The translations under genes were made by a program, and so were the position numbers. A stretch of DNA of 64,000 nt from Croceitalea dokdonensis DOKDO 023 (GTDB taxonomy: Bacteria > Bacteroidota > Bacteroidia > Flavobacteriales > Flavobacteriaceae). Location of the stretch: NCBI RefSeq assembly GCF_001306415.1, contig NZ_LDJX01000004.1, forward strand, positions 37,501 through 101,500, read 5' to 3'. The notes under the pieces were generated by a model. It saw only the letters and a program-made list of their open reading frames with translations. It was not told where the DNA came from and made no database searches. This document shows, one piece after another, positions 29,200 to 38,642 of this stretch (the first letter of the stretch is position 1; each line of letters starts with the position of its first letter).

Positions 29200-29835
29200 A
29201 TGCCAAAAATCCAAAGCCAATACCTAGCCATTTTTGTGATTTGGCTTTTTCATATCTCAGGCATGATCGGGATTAGCTTTGGGGATAGCGAATGGTTCAT
29301 TGGCAAATCTGCATTGAACCTTACTGTGAGCCTTTTGATTTTTCTATTGATGTTTCCTGTTAATTCCCTAAAAAAATGGTTGCTTTTTGCCGTTTTCTTT
29401 TTTGTGGGGATGTTCTCTGAGTGGCTAGGGGTTAACTACGGATTGCTCTTTGGAGATTATACCTATGGCAGTAATTTAGGCCCTAAAATTGATGGTGTGC
29501 CCCTAATTATTGGGGCCTTTTGGGGCATACTCACTTTTATAACGGCCGAAGTTGCATCTCTACTTGGTTTAAAAAACTGGCCAAAAATCTTTACAGCTGC
29601 CCTACTCATGGTAGGTCTTGATTTTTTAATGGAAAAGAATGCCCCGGTATTTGATTTTTGGGAGTTTGAAGGCCCAGTTCCCATTGACAATTATATTGCC
29701 TGGTTTCTAATTGGTCTGTTCTTACAGATTATTTTACATTATGCCAAGGCAGGTGGGAACAGACTTATGTCTTCCCATCTTTACTTGGCACAGCTTGTCT
29801 TTTTCCTCTTTTTTTACGTGACGGCGATTATCTAA
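29200..29835 (+). CDS. cruF: CruF-like carotenoid 1',2'-hydratase
   Basis: The 211-residue membrane protein of the CruF/DUF422 family has six or seven membrane segments. Family motifs are GVNYGLLFGDYTYGSNLG, KIDGVPLIIGAFWG and LLMVGLDFLMEKNAP. CruF proteins hydrate the psi end of monocyclic carotenoids to give a 1'-hydroxyl. The gene starts 5 bases after crtD and ends the plus-strand operon, overlapping the convergent crtA by 4 bases. It is not a lycopene cyclase: no CrtY or CrtYcd motif is seen. Confidence 0.8.
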   Translation: MPKIQSQYLAIFVIWLFHISGMIGISFGDSEWFIGKSALNLTVSLLIFLLMFPVNSLKKWLLFAVFFFVGMFSEWLGVNYGLLFGDYTYGSNLGPKIDGVPLIIGAFWGILTFITAEVASLLGLKNWPKIFTAALLMVGLDFLMEKNAPVFDFWEFEGPVPIDNYIAWFLIGLFLQIILHYAKAGGNRLMSSHLYLAQLVFFLFFYVTAII

Positions 29836-30530
29836 GTAAACTTTAAAGGATTTTTACGATCCCAACTTCCAATGGTTTTATAGGGTTGAAATCGTGAAAA
29901 AAGTTCTTCTGAATACCAACCTAGTTCCCTAGTCATCCCAATGGCCTTTGCATGACCTTTTGTCTGGTAGGCAAAGGCGTTAAGGGCATCTAAATTGCTC
30001 CATAAACTAAAGGTCGCCATATTTTTTAATGGCACCTCACCTACCCCCTTGGTAAACAATAGCCCATCATTTTCCTTTAAATGCTGTCTAGACTTAGGCA
30101 CAAAACGCCAAAATTTCCATAAGAACTTAGGCTTAATGGTGGCTCTGGTAATAACGGCGTAATAGGGAATATCAGTTAAAGCATCACTCTTTTTAAATGG
30201 GTTGGCACCACCCCATTTGCCCCTTGCCATAATGTTTCTTAAATAAACACAATAATGCTCCGTTGCCTTTTTTCTATAGGTATTAAAAATTTTCGCTTCC
30301 TCAAAAAAAGCATCGGCTTTGGCTTGATTTTCCCAAATTTGTAAAATGGCATATGTAGAAAAATCTGGCCTAGGATCAAACCCTTCCTTGCCGGTCCCTA
30401 GGAGCTTATACATTTCTTGTCCTTCAACTTTGGCAAAATGCTTATGGGCAAATTGCATCATTCCAAATGCCCAGAACTTACTGGCAAGATTGCCAAATCT
30501 AAAAAAGGTAAGCGTGGATACCTGTGACAT
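29832..30530 (-). CDS. crtA: CrtA-like (spheroidene monooxygenase family) carotenoid 2-hydroxylase
   Basis: The 232-residue protein resembles the CrtA family: LTFFRFGNLASKFWAFGMM, YKLLGTGKEGFDPRPDFS, YAVITRATIKP, GVGEVPLKNMATFSLW and GMTRELGWYSEELFSRF. CrtA homologues oxygenate C-2 of acyclic carotenoid ends; in flavobacteria such a gene is expected to turn saproxanthin into myxol. It overlaps cruF convergently by 4 bases and starts 3 bases after the thioredoxin-like gene, forming its own minus-strand operon. It may therefore be regulated apart from the main crt genes. Confidence 0.8.
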   Translation of the reverse strand: MSQVSTLTFFRFGNLASKFWAFGMMQFAHKHFAKVEGQEMYKLLGTGKEGFDPRPDFSTYAILQIWENQAKADAFFEEAKIFNTYRKKATEHYCVYLRNIMARGKWGGANPFKKSDALTDIPYYAVITRATIKPKFLWKFWRFVPKSRQHLKENDGLLFTKGVGEVPLKNMATFSLWSNLDALNAFAYQTKGHAKAIGMTRELGWYSEELFSRFQPYKTIGSWDRKNPLKFT

Positions 30531-30533
30531 GAC

Positions 30534-31097
30534 CTATTCTTCTATAAGGGAATCTAGAACCTCAATGACTTTGCTATGGGTCCAATCCGCTATACCATTT
30601 TGCTCAATGACTATGGTTCCGTCTTTATCCAGCACATAAGAATACGGTGGCTTTTCAGGAACTTCCACAGCAGATTTGTCCCCAATGATTAAATAAGTCA
30701 CGGGGAAGGTAAATTCATGCTTTTCCATGAACTCCTCTACCGGTGGCCTATTTTCATTGGTTATAATGTAGAAATCCATCTTCCCTTTATAACGATTGTA
30801 TAAATCTTGGATGCTTGCCAACTCCGCTTCACTGGGCAGTCTCCAAGAAGCCCAAAAATTAATGAACACCACCCTACCTTTGGATTTTTCAAAATTGAAA
30901 AAACTCCAGTCCTTATCTTTTAAACGCCAATTGTAATCTGTTACCTGCCTACGCTCGTCTTCCTCCACCACGTATGGGGCATAAGAGAAAATTCTATTGA
31001 GCAATAACTTACCGTAGTGTCCTACGGGCGTAACAAAAAAAGATAAAATAAAAAGAATGACGGCAATAGTAACTACGGTATTCTTCTTTACGGCCAT
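30534..31097 (-). CDS. Membrane-anchored TlpA-like thioredoxin-fold protein without active-site cysteines
   Basis: The 187-residue protein has one N-terminal membrane segment (about 8-27) and then a TlpA/ResA-like thioredoxin fold: GRVVFINFWASWRLPSEAEL followed by IQDLYNRYKGKMDFYIITNE, and TFPVTYLI with the cis-Pro. In redox-active relatives the WxxWCxxC site holds two cysteines. Here it reads W85-Arg86-Leu-Pro-Ser89, and the whole protein lacks Cys. So it cannot act as a thiol oxidoreductase; binding or chaperone roles remain possible. It lies directly upstream of crtA on the same strand, 3 bases apart. Confidence 0.85.
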   Translation of the reverse strand: MAVKKNTVVTIAVILFILSFFVTPVGHYGKLLLNRIFSYAPYVVEEDERRQVTDYNWRLKDKDWSFFNFEKSKGRVVFINFWASWRLPSEAELASIQDLYNRYKGKMDFYIITNENRPPVEEFMEKHEFTFPVTYLIIGDKSAVEVPEKPPYSYVLDKDGTIVIEQNGIADWTHSKVIEVLDSLIEE

Positions 31098-31119
31098 TTA
31101 TATGGTGTTATAATGAAAA

Positions 31120-31217
31120 GAGAGTGCCTTAAAAGTAAGTTACCTATCTAAAATATGCCTAGCCAGTTTTATGCTAATACTTAACCGGGCCGTATAGATT
31201 CCTTTTAAAACACTCTC
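31120..31217. repeat. Inverted repeat between aconitase and the TlpA-like gene
   Basis: Arms GAGAGTGCCTTAAAAG (31120-31135) and CTTTTAAAACACTCTC (31202-31217) are complementary at 14 of 16 positions and enclose 66 bases. No flanking target duplication is seen. It could be a miniature element remnant, or a structure in the aconitase-to-TlpA intergenic region (31098-31237). No promoter consensus for the TlpA-like gene is evident here. Confidence 0.55.
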
Positions 31218-31237
31218 CTATAGTTATTCTAACGCAT

Positions 31238-33508
31238 TTAGGCGTTTTCCTTTTTGATTACATTCAAAGCCGAACCCTCTTTAAACCAGTTAATTTGTGA
31301 GGCATTGTAGGTATGGTTGGCAATGATGGTATCCTTGGAACCATCTGCATGCACCACCTCAAGCGTTAAGGGCTTTCCTGGTGAGAACGAAGCAATATCC
31401 ACAAAGTTAAAGGTGTCATCCTCCTGTATTAAATCATAATCTGCCTCATTGGCAAACGTTAACCCAAGCATTCCCTGCTTTTTTAGATTGGTCTCATGTA
31501 TACGTGCAAAAGATTTCACTAGAACCGCGGCAACACCTAAATGTCTAGGTTGCATAGCTGCATGTTCACGGGAGGAACCTTCCCCATAATTATGGTCACC
31601 CACAACTATAGACCGTATCCCTTTGGCTTTGTAGGCCCTTTGGGTATCTGGAACACCACCATATTCCCCGGTCAACTGATTTTTTACAAAATTTGTTTTC
31701 TTGTTGAATGCGTTTACCGCACCAATAAGGGTATTGTTGGCAATATTATCCAAATGCCCACGGTACCTTAACCAGGGCCCCGCCATAGAGATATGATCTG
31801 TGGTGCACTTGCCAAACGCTTTTATCAACAGTTTTACGCCCTGTAGTTCTTCCGGTTGTATAGGAACAAACGGATCTAACAACTGTAGCCGTTCCGAGGT
31901 ACCCGAGACTACCACTTGAACGCCACTTCCATCTTCCATAGGTGCAACATATCCGGCATCTTCCACGGCAAAACCTTCTGGTGGCAACTCATAACCTCTT
32001 GGCTCATCCAAAACTACTTCCTCCCCGTCTTCATTGATCAACTTATCCGTTAAGGGATTAAAATCCAACCGGCCAGAAATAGCAATTGCCGTCACCAATT
32101 CTGGAGAACCTACAAAAGCAAGGGTATTGGGGTTACCATCCGCGCGTTTGGCAAAATTCCGATTAAAAGAATGTACAATGGTATTTCTGGGTCCATTGGC
32201 CGCATTGTCGCCGTAACGGTCCCACATACCTATACATGGCCCACAGGCATTGGCAAACACGGTGGCACCCACGTTGTTAAACGTATCAATAAAACCATCA
32301 CGTTCAATGGTGTACCGTACCTGCTCCGAGCCAGGGGTAATGGTAAATTGTGATTTCATCTTCAGGTTTTTCTCCGAGACCTGTTTTGCCAAGGAGGCTG
32401 CCCTAGAAATATCTTCATAAGAAGAATTGGTACAGGAACCAATTAATCCTACCTGCACATTTAGCGGCCAATCATTCTCCTTTGCAGCTTCACTCATTTT
32501 TGAAATTGGAGTGGCCAAATCTGGGGTAAACGGTCCGTTTAGATGGGGCTCCAAGGTATCCAAATCTATCTCAATGACTTGGTCAAAATATTTTTCTGGG
32601 TTTTCATACACCTCAGGGTCTGCAGTTAAATGTTCCTTGGCACTTAGGGCGGCATCGGCCACATCCTCACGATCTGTTGCACGCAAGTACCTGTCCATGG
32701 ATTCATCATAACCAAAAGTAGAGGTGGTGGCACCTACCTCAGCACCCATATTACAGATGGTTCCTTTCCCTGTGCAGGACATAGAGATGGCACCTTCTCC
32801 AAAATACTCCACTATGGCACCGGTTCCACCTTTAACGGTCAAAATATCAGCAACTTTAAGAATGACATCCTTGGGCGCAGTCCAGCCAGATAATTTTCCG
32901 GTAAGTTTAACACCTATTAGCTTGGGAAACTTAAGTTCCCATGGCATACCCGCCATAACATCAACCGCATCTGCCCCACCTACACCTATGGCAACCATTC
33001 CCAAACCACCTGCATTAACGGTGTGGGAATCCGTACCAATCATCATTCCTCCCGGAAATGCATAATTTTCCAGAACCACTTGGTGAATAATTCCCGCGCC
33101 GGGTTTCCAAAAACCAATCCCGTATTTATTGGAAACGGACTCTAGAAAGTCAAAAACCTCATTGCTGGTTTCATTCGCTCTTTTTAAATCTGCGGACGCT
33201 CCTACCTTAGCTTGTATAAGATGATCACAATGTACCGTTGTTGGTACGGCCACCTTTGGCTTACCAGCATGCATAAACTGCAGAAGTGCCATTTGTGCGG
33301 TTGCATCTTGGCACGCAACCCGATCAGGGGCAAAATCAACATAATCCTTGCCACGGACAAACACTTTATCCGGATTGCCATCCCATAGATGTGAATATAA
33401 AATCTTCTCCGATAACGTAAGTGGATTGCCAACCAACTCCCTAGCCTTGCCTACCCGTTCTCCCATGGTAGCATAGACCTGTTTAATCATGTCAATATCA
33501 AATGCCAT
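31238..33508 (-). CDS. acnA: Aconitate hydratase
   Basis: Aconitase interconverts citrate and isocitrate in the TCA cycle. The 756-residue protein is of the mitochondrial-like type: cluster cysteines appear in [13 protein letters not shown] and [12 protein letters not shown], with [14 protein letters not shown] earlier and the swivel domain motifs [14 protein letters not shown] and [17 protein letters not shown]. The start at 33508 gives [12 protein letters not shown]. It is followed, after the inverted repeat, by the TlpA-like and crtA genes on the same strand. The 235 bases upstream (33509-33743) hold no gene and no clear promoter. Confidence 0.96.
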   Translation of the reverse strand: MAFDIDMIKQVYATMGERVGKARELVGNPLTLSEKILYSHLWDGNPDKVFVRGKDYVDFAPDRVACQDATAQMALLQFMHAGKPKVAVPTTVHCDHLIQAKVGASADLKRANETSNEVFDFLESVSNKYGIGFWKPGAGIIHQVVLENYAFPGGMMIGTDSHTVNAGGLGMVAIGVGGADAVDVMAGMPWELKFPKLIGVKLTGKLSGWTAPKDVILKVADILTVKGGTGAIVEYFGEGAISMSCTGKGTICNMGAEVGATTSTFGYDESMDRYLRATDREDVADAALSAKEHLTADPEVYENPEKYFDQVIEIDLDTLEPHLNGPFTPDLATPISKMSEAAKENDWPLNVQVGLIGSCTNSSYEDISRAASLAKQVSEKNLKMKSQFTITPGSEQVRYTIERDGFIDTFNNVGATVFANACGPCIGMWDRYGDNAANGPRNTIVHSFNRNFAKRADGNPNTLAFVGSPELVTAIAISGRLDFNPLTDKLINEDGEEVVLDEPRGYELPPEGFAVEDAGYVAPMEDGSGVQVVVSGTSERLQLLDPFVPIQPEELQGVKLLIKAFGKCTTDHISMAGPWLRYRGHLDNIANNTLIGAVNAFNKKTNFVKNQLTGEYGGVPDTQRAYKAKGIRSIVVGDHNYGEGSSREHAAMQPRHLGVAAVLVKSFARIHETNLKKQGMLGLTFANEADYDLIQEDDTFNFVDIASFSPGKPLTLEVVHADGSKDTIIANHTYNASQINWFKEGSALNVIKKENA

Positions 33509-33743
33509 TCTACAAGTTTTATTTACGGTTATAAAATGCTAAAAATACAAAAATGAAATGGGCTAAAAAATAGAAGTATCCGCAATATCCCTACTTTTTC
33601 GATGGAAAGGGCCCATGGATCCTTATGGCCATGAAATAAGGGAATACATCTAAGACCATCACTTAAAATCTTAGAGGAGCAATAGCACAGATTGCTTGAG
33701 CTAGTGTTCAGCTTTATACGGCGTTTAGGTGAAGAATTGCGGA

Positions 33744-34697
33744 TTAAAGCAACTCTTGTATCAGTTGATCTTCTGTAATCCCTTCAGCTTCGGCCTTATA
33801 ATTCTTTAAGATTCGATGTCTTAGAATTCCCTTGGCAACTGCTTTCACGTTTTCGATATCTGGAGAAAACTTACCGTGGATTGCAGCATGTGCCTTTGCC
33901 GCCAACACCAAGTTTTGTGAAGCTCTTGGACCCGCACCCCAGTCAATATAGGTTTTTACATATTCTGACGCCCCATCTAAATTTGGTCTGGTCTTATTGA
34001 CCAATCTTACCGTATAGTCTACCACATTGTCCGGCACCGGTATTTTCCTGATAAGTTCCTGGACATCGTTGATGCCATCTGCGCTAAAAAGGGTGTTTAG
34101 ATTAATGGTTGCATTGGAGGTGGTTGCCTTTACAATGGAAATTTCTTCTTCCACTGTGGGATACATTAGTTTAATGGCAAACATAAAGCGATCCAACTGC
34201 GCCTCTGGCAGCGGATAAGTACCTTCCTGTTCGATAGGGTTTTGAGTGGCCAGCACAAAATAGGGTTTTTCCAGTTTGTGTTGCTGGCCCGCTATGGTTA
34301 CCGCACGTTCCTGCATCGCCTCCAGTAAGGCGGCCTGGGTCTTTGGTGGCGTACGGTTAATCTCATCTGCCAATACAATGTTTGCAAAAATAGGACCTTT
34401 GATGAACTTAAAATTCCGGTTTTGGTCCAAAACCTCACTGCCCAAGATATCGCTAGGCATTAAGTCCGGGGTAAATTGGATGCGCTTAAAATCCAACCCC
34501 AAGGTTTGCGCAATGGTATTGACCATTAACGTTTTTGCCAAGCCAGGCACCCCTATCAAGAGGGAATGGCCACCCGTGTAAATAGAAATCAATATCTGTT
34601 CAACCACCTCTTGCTGGCCAACAATTACTTTGGCAATTTCTGCTTTGAGGGCTTGGTGTTTTTCAACAAGATTTTGTACTGCGGCAACGTCTGACAT
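33744..34697 (-). CDS. MoxR-type AAA+ ATPase
   Basis: The 317-residue ATPase of the MoxR family has Walker A GVPGLAKT (about 59-66), Walker B IVLADEINRTPPKTQ, sensor LATQNPIEQEGTYPLPEAQL and a C-terminal lid domain. MoxR proteins act as chaperones for metal-cofactor insertion or protein complexes, usually with VWA-domain partners. No VWA gene is adjacent on this side. It lies 1 base after the SurA-like gene, so it is the last gene of a three-gene operon with two isomerase-like proteins. Confidence 0.93.
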   Translation of the reverse strand: MSDVAAVQNLVEKHQALKAEIAKVIVGQQEVVEQILISIYTGGHSLLIGVPGLAKTLMVNTIAQTLGLDFKRIQFTPDLMPSDILGSEVLDQNRNFKFIKGPIFANIVLADEINRTPPKTQAALLEAMQERAVTIAGQQHKLEKPYFVLATQNPIEQEGTYPLPEAQLDRFMFAIKLMYPTVEEEISIVKATTSNATINLNTLFSADGINDVQELIRKIPVPDNVVDYTVRLVNKTRPNLDGASEYVKTYIDWGAGPRASQNLVLAAKAHAAIHGKFSPDIENVKAVAKGILRHRILKNYKAEAEGITEDQLIQELL

Positions 34698-34698
34698 T

Positions 34699-36126
34699 TT
34701 AATTCTTTACCCAATTATTTGCAAAATTGCAATCCTTATTTTCATTGCTTACTTGGATGTAAACATCCGCTATCTTTTCCTTCATCCATTTTTGGATGGC
34801 CTTGAATTGCTTGTCACGTAAGGCCAACTCTTGGATTTTAATATAATCACGTGCAAAATCTGCCTTATGTTCGTCATAGCGATTGGTAATCTGCATGATT
34901 TTAAATTTTGGTGGTCCGCCCCTTGGGTCTTCCTCTTTTACTGGTCTGGAGATTTCACCGTCCTTGAGTTCCCTAACTTGGTTATATAAGGTTGGGTCCA
35001 TATTGGTCAGCTCAAACTTGGAGTCAAAATTTACCGGATTACGTAAAAGTCCGCCATCAAACTTTGTTTCTTTTTCATCAGAGAAATTTAGGGCAGCATC
35101 CGCAAAGGTATACTTACCTTCCATAATATGTTTTCTAATGGTATCCAATTCCTGGGATGCTTTTAACATCGCTTCCTCAGAAACTTCTGGAATCATCAGG
35201 ATATGTCGCAAATCCACTTCCTGCCCCCTAATTTTTTCCACTTTCATGAGGTGGTAGCCAAACATAGTCTCAAATGGTTCTGACACTTCCCCTTCACGGA
35301 GACTAAAGGCAACGTCCTTAAACTCTTTTACATATCCACTGTTTTTGGTAACCCCCGTATACAGGCCCCCACGTGGTTTTGAACCTGGATCCTGTGAGTA
35401 CAATATGGCCTTAACGTTAAAACTTGCACCATCTTCTTCTACATCTTGTTTTATACCATTTAAACGGTCTATTACTTTTTGCTTCTCCTCTTCCGTGGGC
35501 TGTGGCGATTTAACTATTTGTGAAATCTCTAGCTCGGCGCCAAACACGGGGCGTTCTTCCTCTGGGATATTATAAAAAAACTGGCGCACCTCTTCTGGTG
35601 TCACCTGTATTTCCTCCACGATTTTAGCTTGCATTTTTTGGGAGAGCATTTGTAACTTGTTAATTTCAAAAAGTTCTGCTTTAAAACTTTCCAAATCTGG
35701 CTTTTTGTAATATTTCAACATTTTTTCAATACTGCCTATCCGGCCCGCCAATTGTTGGATCTGACCGTCACTAGTGGCATTCACCTGATCATCAGACACC
35801 AACAAACTGTCTTGTACCGCTTGGTGGGCGTAAAGCCTATCTTCCATAAGTTTTCCTAAAATTTGGCAGTTTGTGATATCCTCGGTGGCGCCGCCTTGTG
35901 ATTTGATATCGATAAGCGTTTTATCGATATCAGAATCTAGGATTACATAATCCCCGATAACTGCGGCAATGCCATCAATTTTAACCCTTTCTTTTTTAGC
36001 GGTGGTATCCATCACCGCTACCTGCGCTGTTTCTTCATTCTGTATATTGGACTGCGCTTCTTGGGCCGCAATACTTATTGTCATGAAACTCGCAAAAAGT
36101 AACATCCCTCTTTTACCTCTCTTCAT
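34699..36126 (-). CDS. SurA-like periplasmic peptidyl-prolyl isomerase
   Basis: The 475-residue exported protein has a signal peptide (GMLLFASFMTISIAAQ), a SurA N-terminal-like helical region (DGIAAVIGDYVILDSDID near 40-60), and two PpiC/parvulin domains, one around GGLYTGVTKNSGYVKEFKD and one around LRHILMIPEVSEEA to GGLLRNPVNF. This is the layout of SurA, which escorts outer-membrane proteins across the periplasm. The ATG at 36126 overlaps the upstream gene by 14 bases; an in-frame TTG at 36135 is less likely. Confidence 0.92.
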   Translation of the reverse strand: MKRGKRGMLLFASFMTISIAAQEAQSNIQNEETAQVAVMDTTAKKERVKIDGIAAVIGDYVILDSDIDKTLIDIKSQGGATEDITNCQILGKLMEDRLYAHQAVQDSLLVSDDQVNATSDGQIQQLAGRIGSIEKMLKYYKKPDLESFKAELFEINKLQMLSQKMQAKIVEEIQVTPEEVRQFFYNIPEEERPVFGAELEISQIVKSPQPTEEEKQKVIDRLNGIKQDVEEDGASFNVKAILYSQDPGSKPRGGLYTGVTKNSGYVKEFKDVAFSLREGEVSEPFETMFGYHLMKVEKIRGQEVDLRHILMIPEVSEEAMLKASQELDTIRKHIMEGKYTFADAALNFSDEKETKFDGGLLRNPVNFDSKFELTNMDPTLYNQVRELKDGEISRPVKEEDPRGGPPKFKIMQITNRYDEHKADFARDYIKIQELALRDKQFKAIQKWMKEKIADVYIQVSNENKDCNFANNWVKN

Positions 36127-36991
36127 AAATTTCAAATTCGTTAGATTTTATGGCTTCGTCAATAATTTCCGTTTCCAACTTTTTAATGTAGGAAAGTCTT
36201 CGGCTGTTAATTATGATGCGTTTGATTTCTGGCAGGCTATAGTCAAATGGAGCAATGTCATTTACCTCAAGAACGTTATGTACTTTGCCCAAATATACCC
36301 CTAAAGAGTCCTGCAATTCAAAAAATTGTGATTTCTTAAGATAACGGTCTTGGTTGCTTTGCGTTATAGCTGGTGCCTCCAACATCAATTCTTTGGCACT
36401 TACCCATGCGGAATCCTTTAAATGGATTTTCTTAAACTGTACTGCTATGGAATCCAAATAACTTCTATCCTCCTCCTTAAGGTTGCGCAGTCTTTGTACA
36501 ATTTCATTTTTATTCAAAAACTGATTTGGCAGCACCACAAAGCGAAGTTGCACCAGTTTCTCGTTAAGTTTAAAATTATCTTTATTGTCGTCATAAAACC
36601 TGCGCAGCTCGGTGGTTGTCATTGCTGTATCATTAGCAGCAAGGACCAAAGCTTCCAAATATGCCCTTGTATACAATTCTGTGCGGTAATCTTCTACCAA
36701 TTGATCAAACTTTCTCAACTTATCTTCCGGTAAGTTGATTTTTGATTTGGACAGAAGTAGTTGTTTTGAAGCCCAATTGTTGATAAAGTTAACGGTAAAG
36801 GCGGCACTGTCCTGAGGGGACAATCCGTCGGCCAAATAGGGTTTTAGCTCATCCGGGTATAGGTAAGCCTCGCCTACCCTTGCCAATGGCGCAACCTCTT
36901 TAACATCCTTTATAAAAGAGTCACAGCTCCAAATAAAAAGCACTAGGCCCAATAGCAAGGGAATTACCCGCGTTACGCTTCTCAATTGCAT
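36113..36991 (-). CDS. SurA/PPIase-related lipoprotein
   Basis: The 292-residue protein has a lipoprotein signal with lipobox LFIWSCDSF. It then has a long helical region like the chaperone arm of SurA (LSPQDSAAFTVNFINNWASK, RKFDQLVEDYRTELYTRAYL) and no clear catalytic parvulin domain. It probably helps the downstream SurA-like protein, whose gene it overlaps. The ATG at 36991 is preferred over a start at 37099 because that extension would run through the promoter and encode an unlikely Cys-rich segment (CCSGCPRKRNCYFC). Confidence 0.8.
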   Translation of the reverse strand: MQLRSVTRVIPLLLGLVLFIWSCDSFIKDVKEVAPLARVGEAYLYPDELKPYLADGLSPQDSAAFTVNFINNWASKQLLLSKSKINLPEDKLRKFDQLVEDYRTELYTRAYLEALVLAANDTAMTTTELRRFYDDNKDNFKLNEKLVQLRFVVLPNQFLNKNEIVQRLRNLKEEDRSYLDSIAVQFKKIHLKDSAWVSAKELMLEAPAITQSNQDRYLKKSQFFELQDSLGVYLGKVHNVLEVNDIAPFDYSLPEIKRIIINSRRLSYIKKLETEIIDEAIKSNEFEIYEER

Positions 36992-36995
36992 CGCA

Positions 36996-37025
36996 CAAAA
37001 ATAACAATTACGTTTTCTTGGACAA
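36996..37025 (-). promoter_or_regulatory. Promoter of the PPIase-MoxR operon
   Basis: On the minus strand TTG (37023-37025), 19 bases, TATTTTTG (36996-37003): a full consensus. The ATG at 36991 lies only 4 bases past the -7 element, so the mRNA would be leaderless or nearly so. Confidence 0.7.
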
Positions 37026-37126
37026 CCGCTACAACAATTGATTAACACTTTGATGATGGTTGTTGATGGATAATCCCTCTTGTTTGTTAATTTAGTCACC
37101 TAGGAACAGTAACAAAAGTCTATCCT

Positions 37127-37381
37127 ATGAACAAGGTATTGGAAAGAAAGATAAAATTGATTTGGGACTTTAAGGGACCAGCAGCGGCAAAAACTGCGGC
37201 CCACTATGATATTCATTTACAGGAATACATTGCCAATGAAGAATTGAAGTATGATATTACCGGACACCTTGACATAAGTGATATGCACAGTATCACCTAT
37301 ATGGTGGTGGCGGAATTTGAGATGATTCAGGCACGTGACGACCTTAAACCCCATAGGGGCGAAGTTTATGAGGATGAGTAA
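37127..37381 (+). CDS. Conserved small hypothetical protein
   Basis: I do not recognise a named family. The 84 residues are soluble, with an N-terminal basic/amphipathic helix (NKVLERKIKLIWDFKGPAAA) and an acidic C-terminus (GEVYEDE). There is no signal peptide and no Cys. It stands alone on the plus strand between divergent and downstream genes. From memory, similar short proteins occur in many Flavobacteriaceae. Coding potential is supported by a good A-rich context before the ATG and a protein-like composition. Confidence 0.7.
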   Translation: MNKVLERKIKLIWDFKGPAAAKTAAHYDIHLQEYIANEELKYDITGHLDISDMHSITYMVVAEFEMIQARDDLKPHRGEVYEDE

Positions 37382-37450
37382 AGTACCAATCCCCACATTA
37401 GCAGCAAAACAATTAAAATAGAACGTATTTTATCCCATAAATCCAACCCT

Positions 37451-38584
37451 ATGCAATCACAACCTATCCGCTACCTACTTTGTTGTTTAGTTTTATTTGG
37501 ATGTGGCAAATCCATGGAAAAAAACCTTTTGGACCAAGCCTTGGCCTCTAGCCACGAGAATATAAGGAGGGTAATGGACAGTGTTGCGGATTATGAGGTG
37601 CAAATTCGCTATACCCAAATTCACAGGCAACATGATAGCGTAGCGTTTACCACCTATGATTTTCAGGTAAACGACAGCACCTATTTTTACCCGGCCAGCA
37701 CTGTAAAATTTCCCGCTGCCGTTGCCGCCTTGGAAAAACTGAACGAAGTGGATTCACTTACGATACATACAGAGTTTTTCATTGCTGGCGATTCTGTTAA
37801 AACAAGCTTTGGGAGGGCAATTCAAGAAATTTTTGCGGTGAGCGACAACGCTGCCAACAACAGATTGGTAGAATTTTTAGGCCAGGACGACCTTAACCGC
37901 AGAATGAAAAATAGGAGGGTTGCCCCCATACGGGTTAGCCATAGGCTTTCCACGGATAACGCTGACAACCCTACCACAAAACCGCTGGTTATCTATGTGA
38001 ACGACAGCACCACAACTACCTCTAAGGCCATTATCAACCAAGAAACCACTCCCCTATCATTGCAAAAGGTAAGAAAAGGGATAGGATTTTATGCCGGTGA
38101 CTCCCTTTATGAGGAACCCTTTGACTTTAGCCTAAAAAATTACTTTCCCATTAGTGCACAGCATGAGTTATTAAAACGGGTTATTTTCCCGGGGAAATTC
38201 CCAGAAAGCGAACAATTTAACCTAAGTGAGCACCAGAAAGACTTCCTTTTGGATGCTATGCATACCTTACCAAGAAACACAGGTTATGACGGACAGGAAT
38301 ACTATGATGGCTATGGTAAATTCTTTATGTATGGTGACACCAAAAATAACATTCCAGAACATATTAAAATTTACAACAAGGTAGGTTATGCCTATGGAAC
38401 GCTAACAGACTGTGCCTACATTAAAGATGAAAAATATGGTGTTGAGTTTATGCTCACCGCCACGATTCTTGTAAACAAAGATGGTGTCTTTAATGACGAC
38501 AAGTATGAGTACGATGACATCGGCATTCCATTTTTGGCCCAGCTAGGACGCGAATTATATCAACTGGAGCTAGGCCGGAAATAA
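37451..38584 (+). CDS. Class A beta-lactamase-like serine hydrolase, lipoprotein
   Basis: The 377-residue protein has a lipobox (LVLFGCGKS). It carries the three active-site motifs of class A penicillin-recognising enzymes: S83-T-V-K86 (PASTVKFP), S131-D-N133 (VSDNAANNRL), and K-V-G in IYNKVGYAYG near the end, in place of the usual KTG. The Glu166 equivalent of true beta-lactamases is not obvious. It is larger than resistance enzymes (about 290), so a cell-wall or peptide-related hydrolase is as likely as resistance. It is probably attached to a membrane. Confidence 0.85.
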   Translation: MQSQPIRYLLCCLVLFGCGKSMEKNLLDQALASSHENIRRVMDSVADYEVQIRYTQIHRQHDSVAFTTYDFQVNDSTYFYPASTVKFPAAVAALEKLNEVDSLTIHTEFFIAGDSVKTSFGRAIQEIFAVSDNAANNRLVEFLGQDDLNRRMKNRRVAPIRVSHRLSTDNADNPTTKPLVIYVNDSTTTTSKAIINQETTPLSLQKVRKGIGFYAGDSLYEEPFDFSLKNYFPISAQHELLKRVIFPGKFPESEQFNLSEHQKDFLLDAMHTLPRNTGYDGQEYYDGYGKFFMYGDTKNNIPEHIKIYNKVGYAYGTLTDCAYIKDEKYGVEFMLTATILVNKDGVFNDDKYEYDDIGIPFLAQLGRELYQLELGRK

Positions 38585-38642
38585 GGTTACACCGTCACCT
38601 TTAAAAGCAAGTTTTAAGCGTATTTGACACACCAATGCCCCG

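Noticed and set aside
29200-29835. Lycopene cyclase
   Set aside because: The membrane protein matches CruF/DUF422 motifs rather than CrtY or CrtYcd.
36992-37099. N-terminal extension of the PPIase lipoprotein
   Set aside because: It crosses a consensus promoter and would hide the lipoprotein signal.
37451-38584. Antibiotic-resistance beta-lactamase
   Set aside because: The length and KVG variant differ from known resistance enzymes; only the class A-like hydrolase fold is supported.
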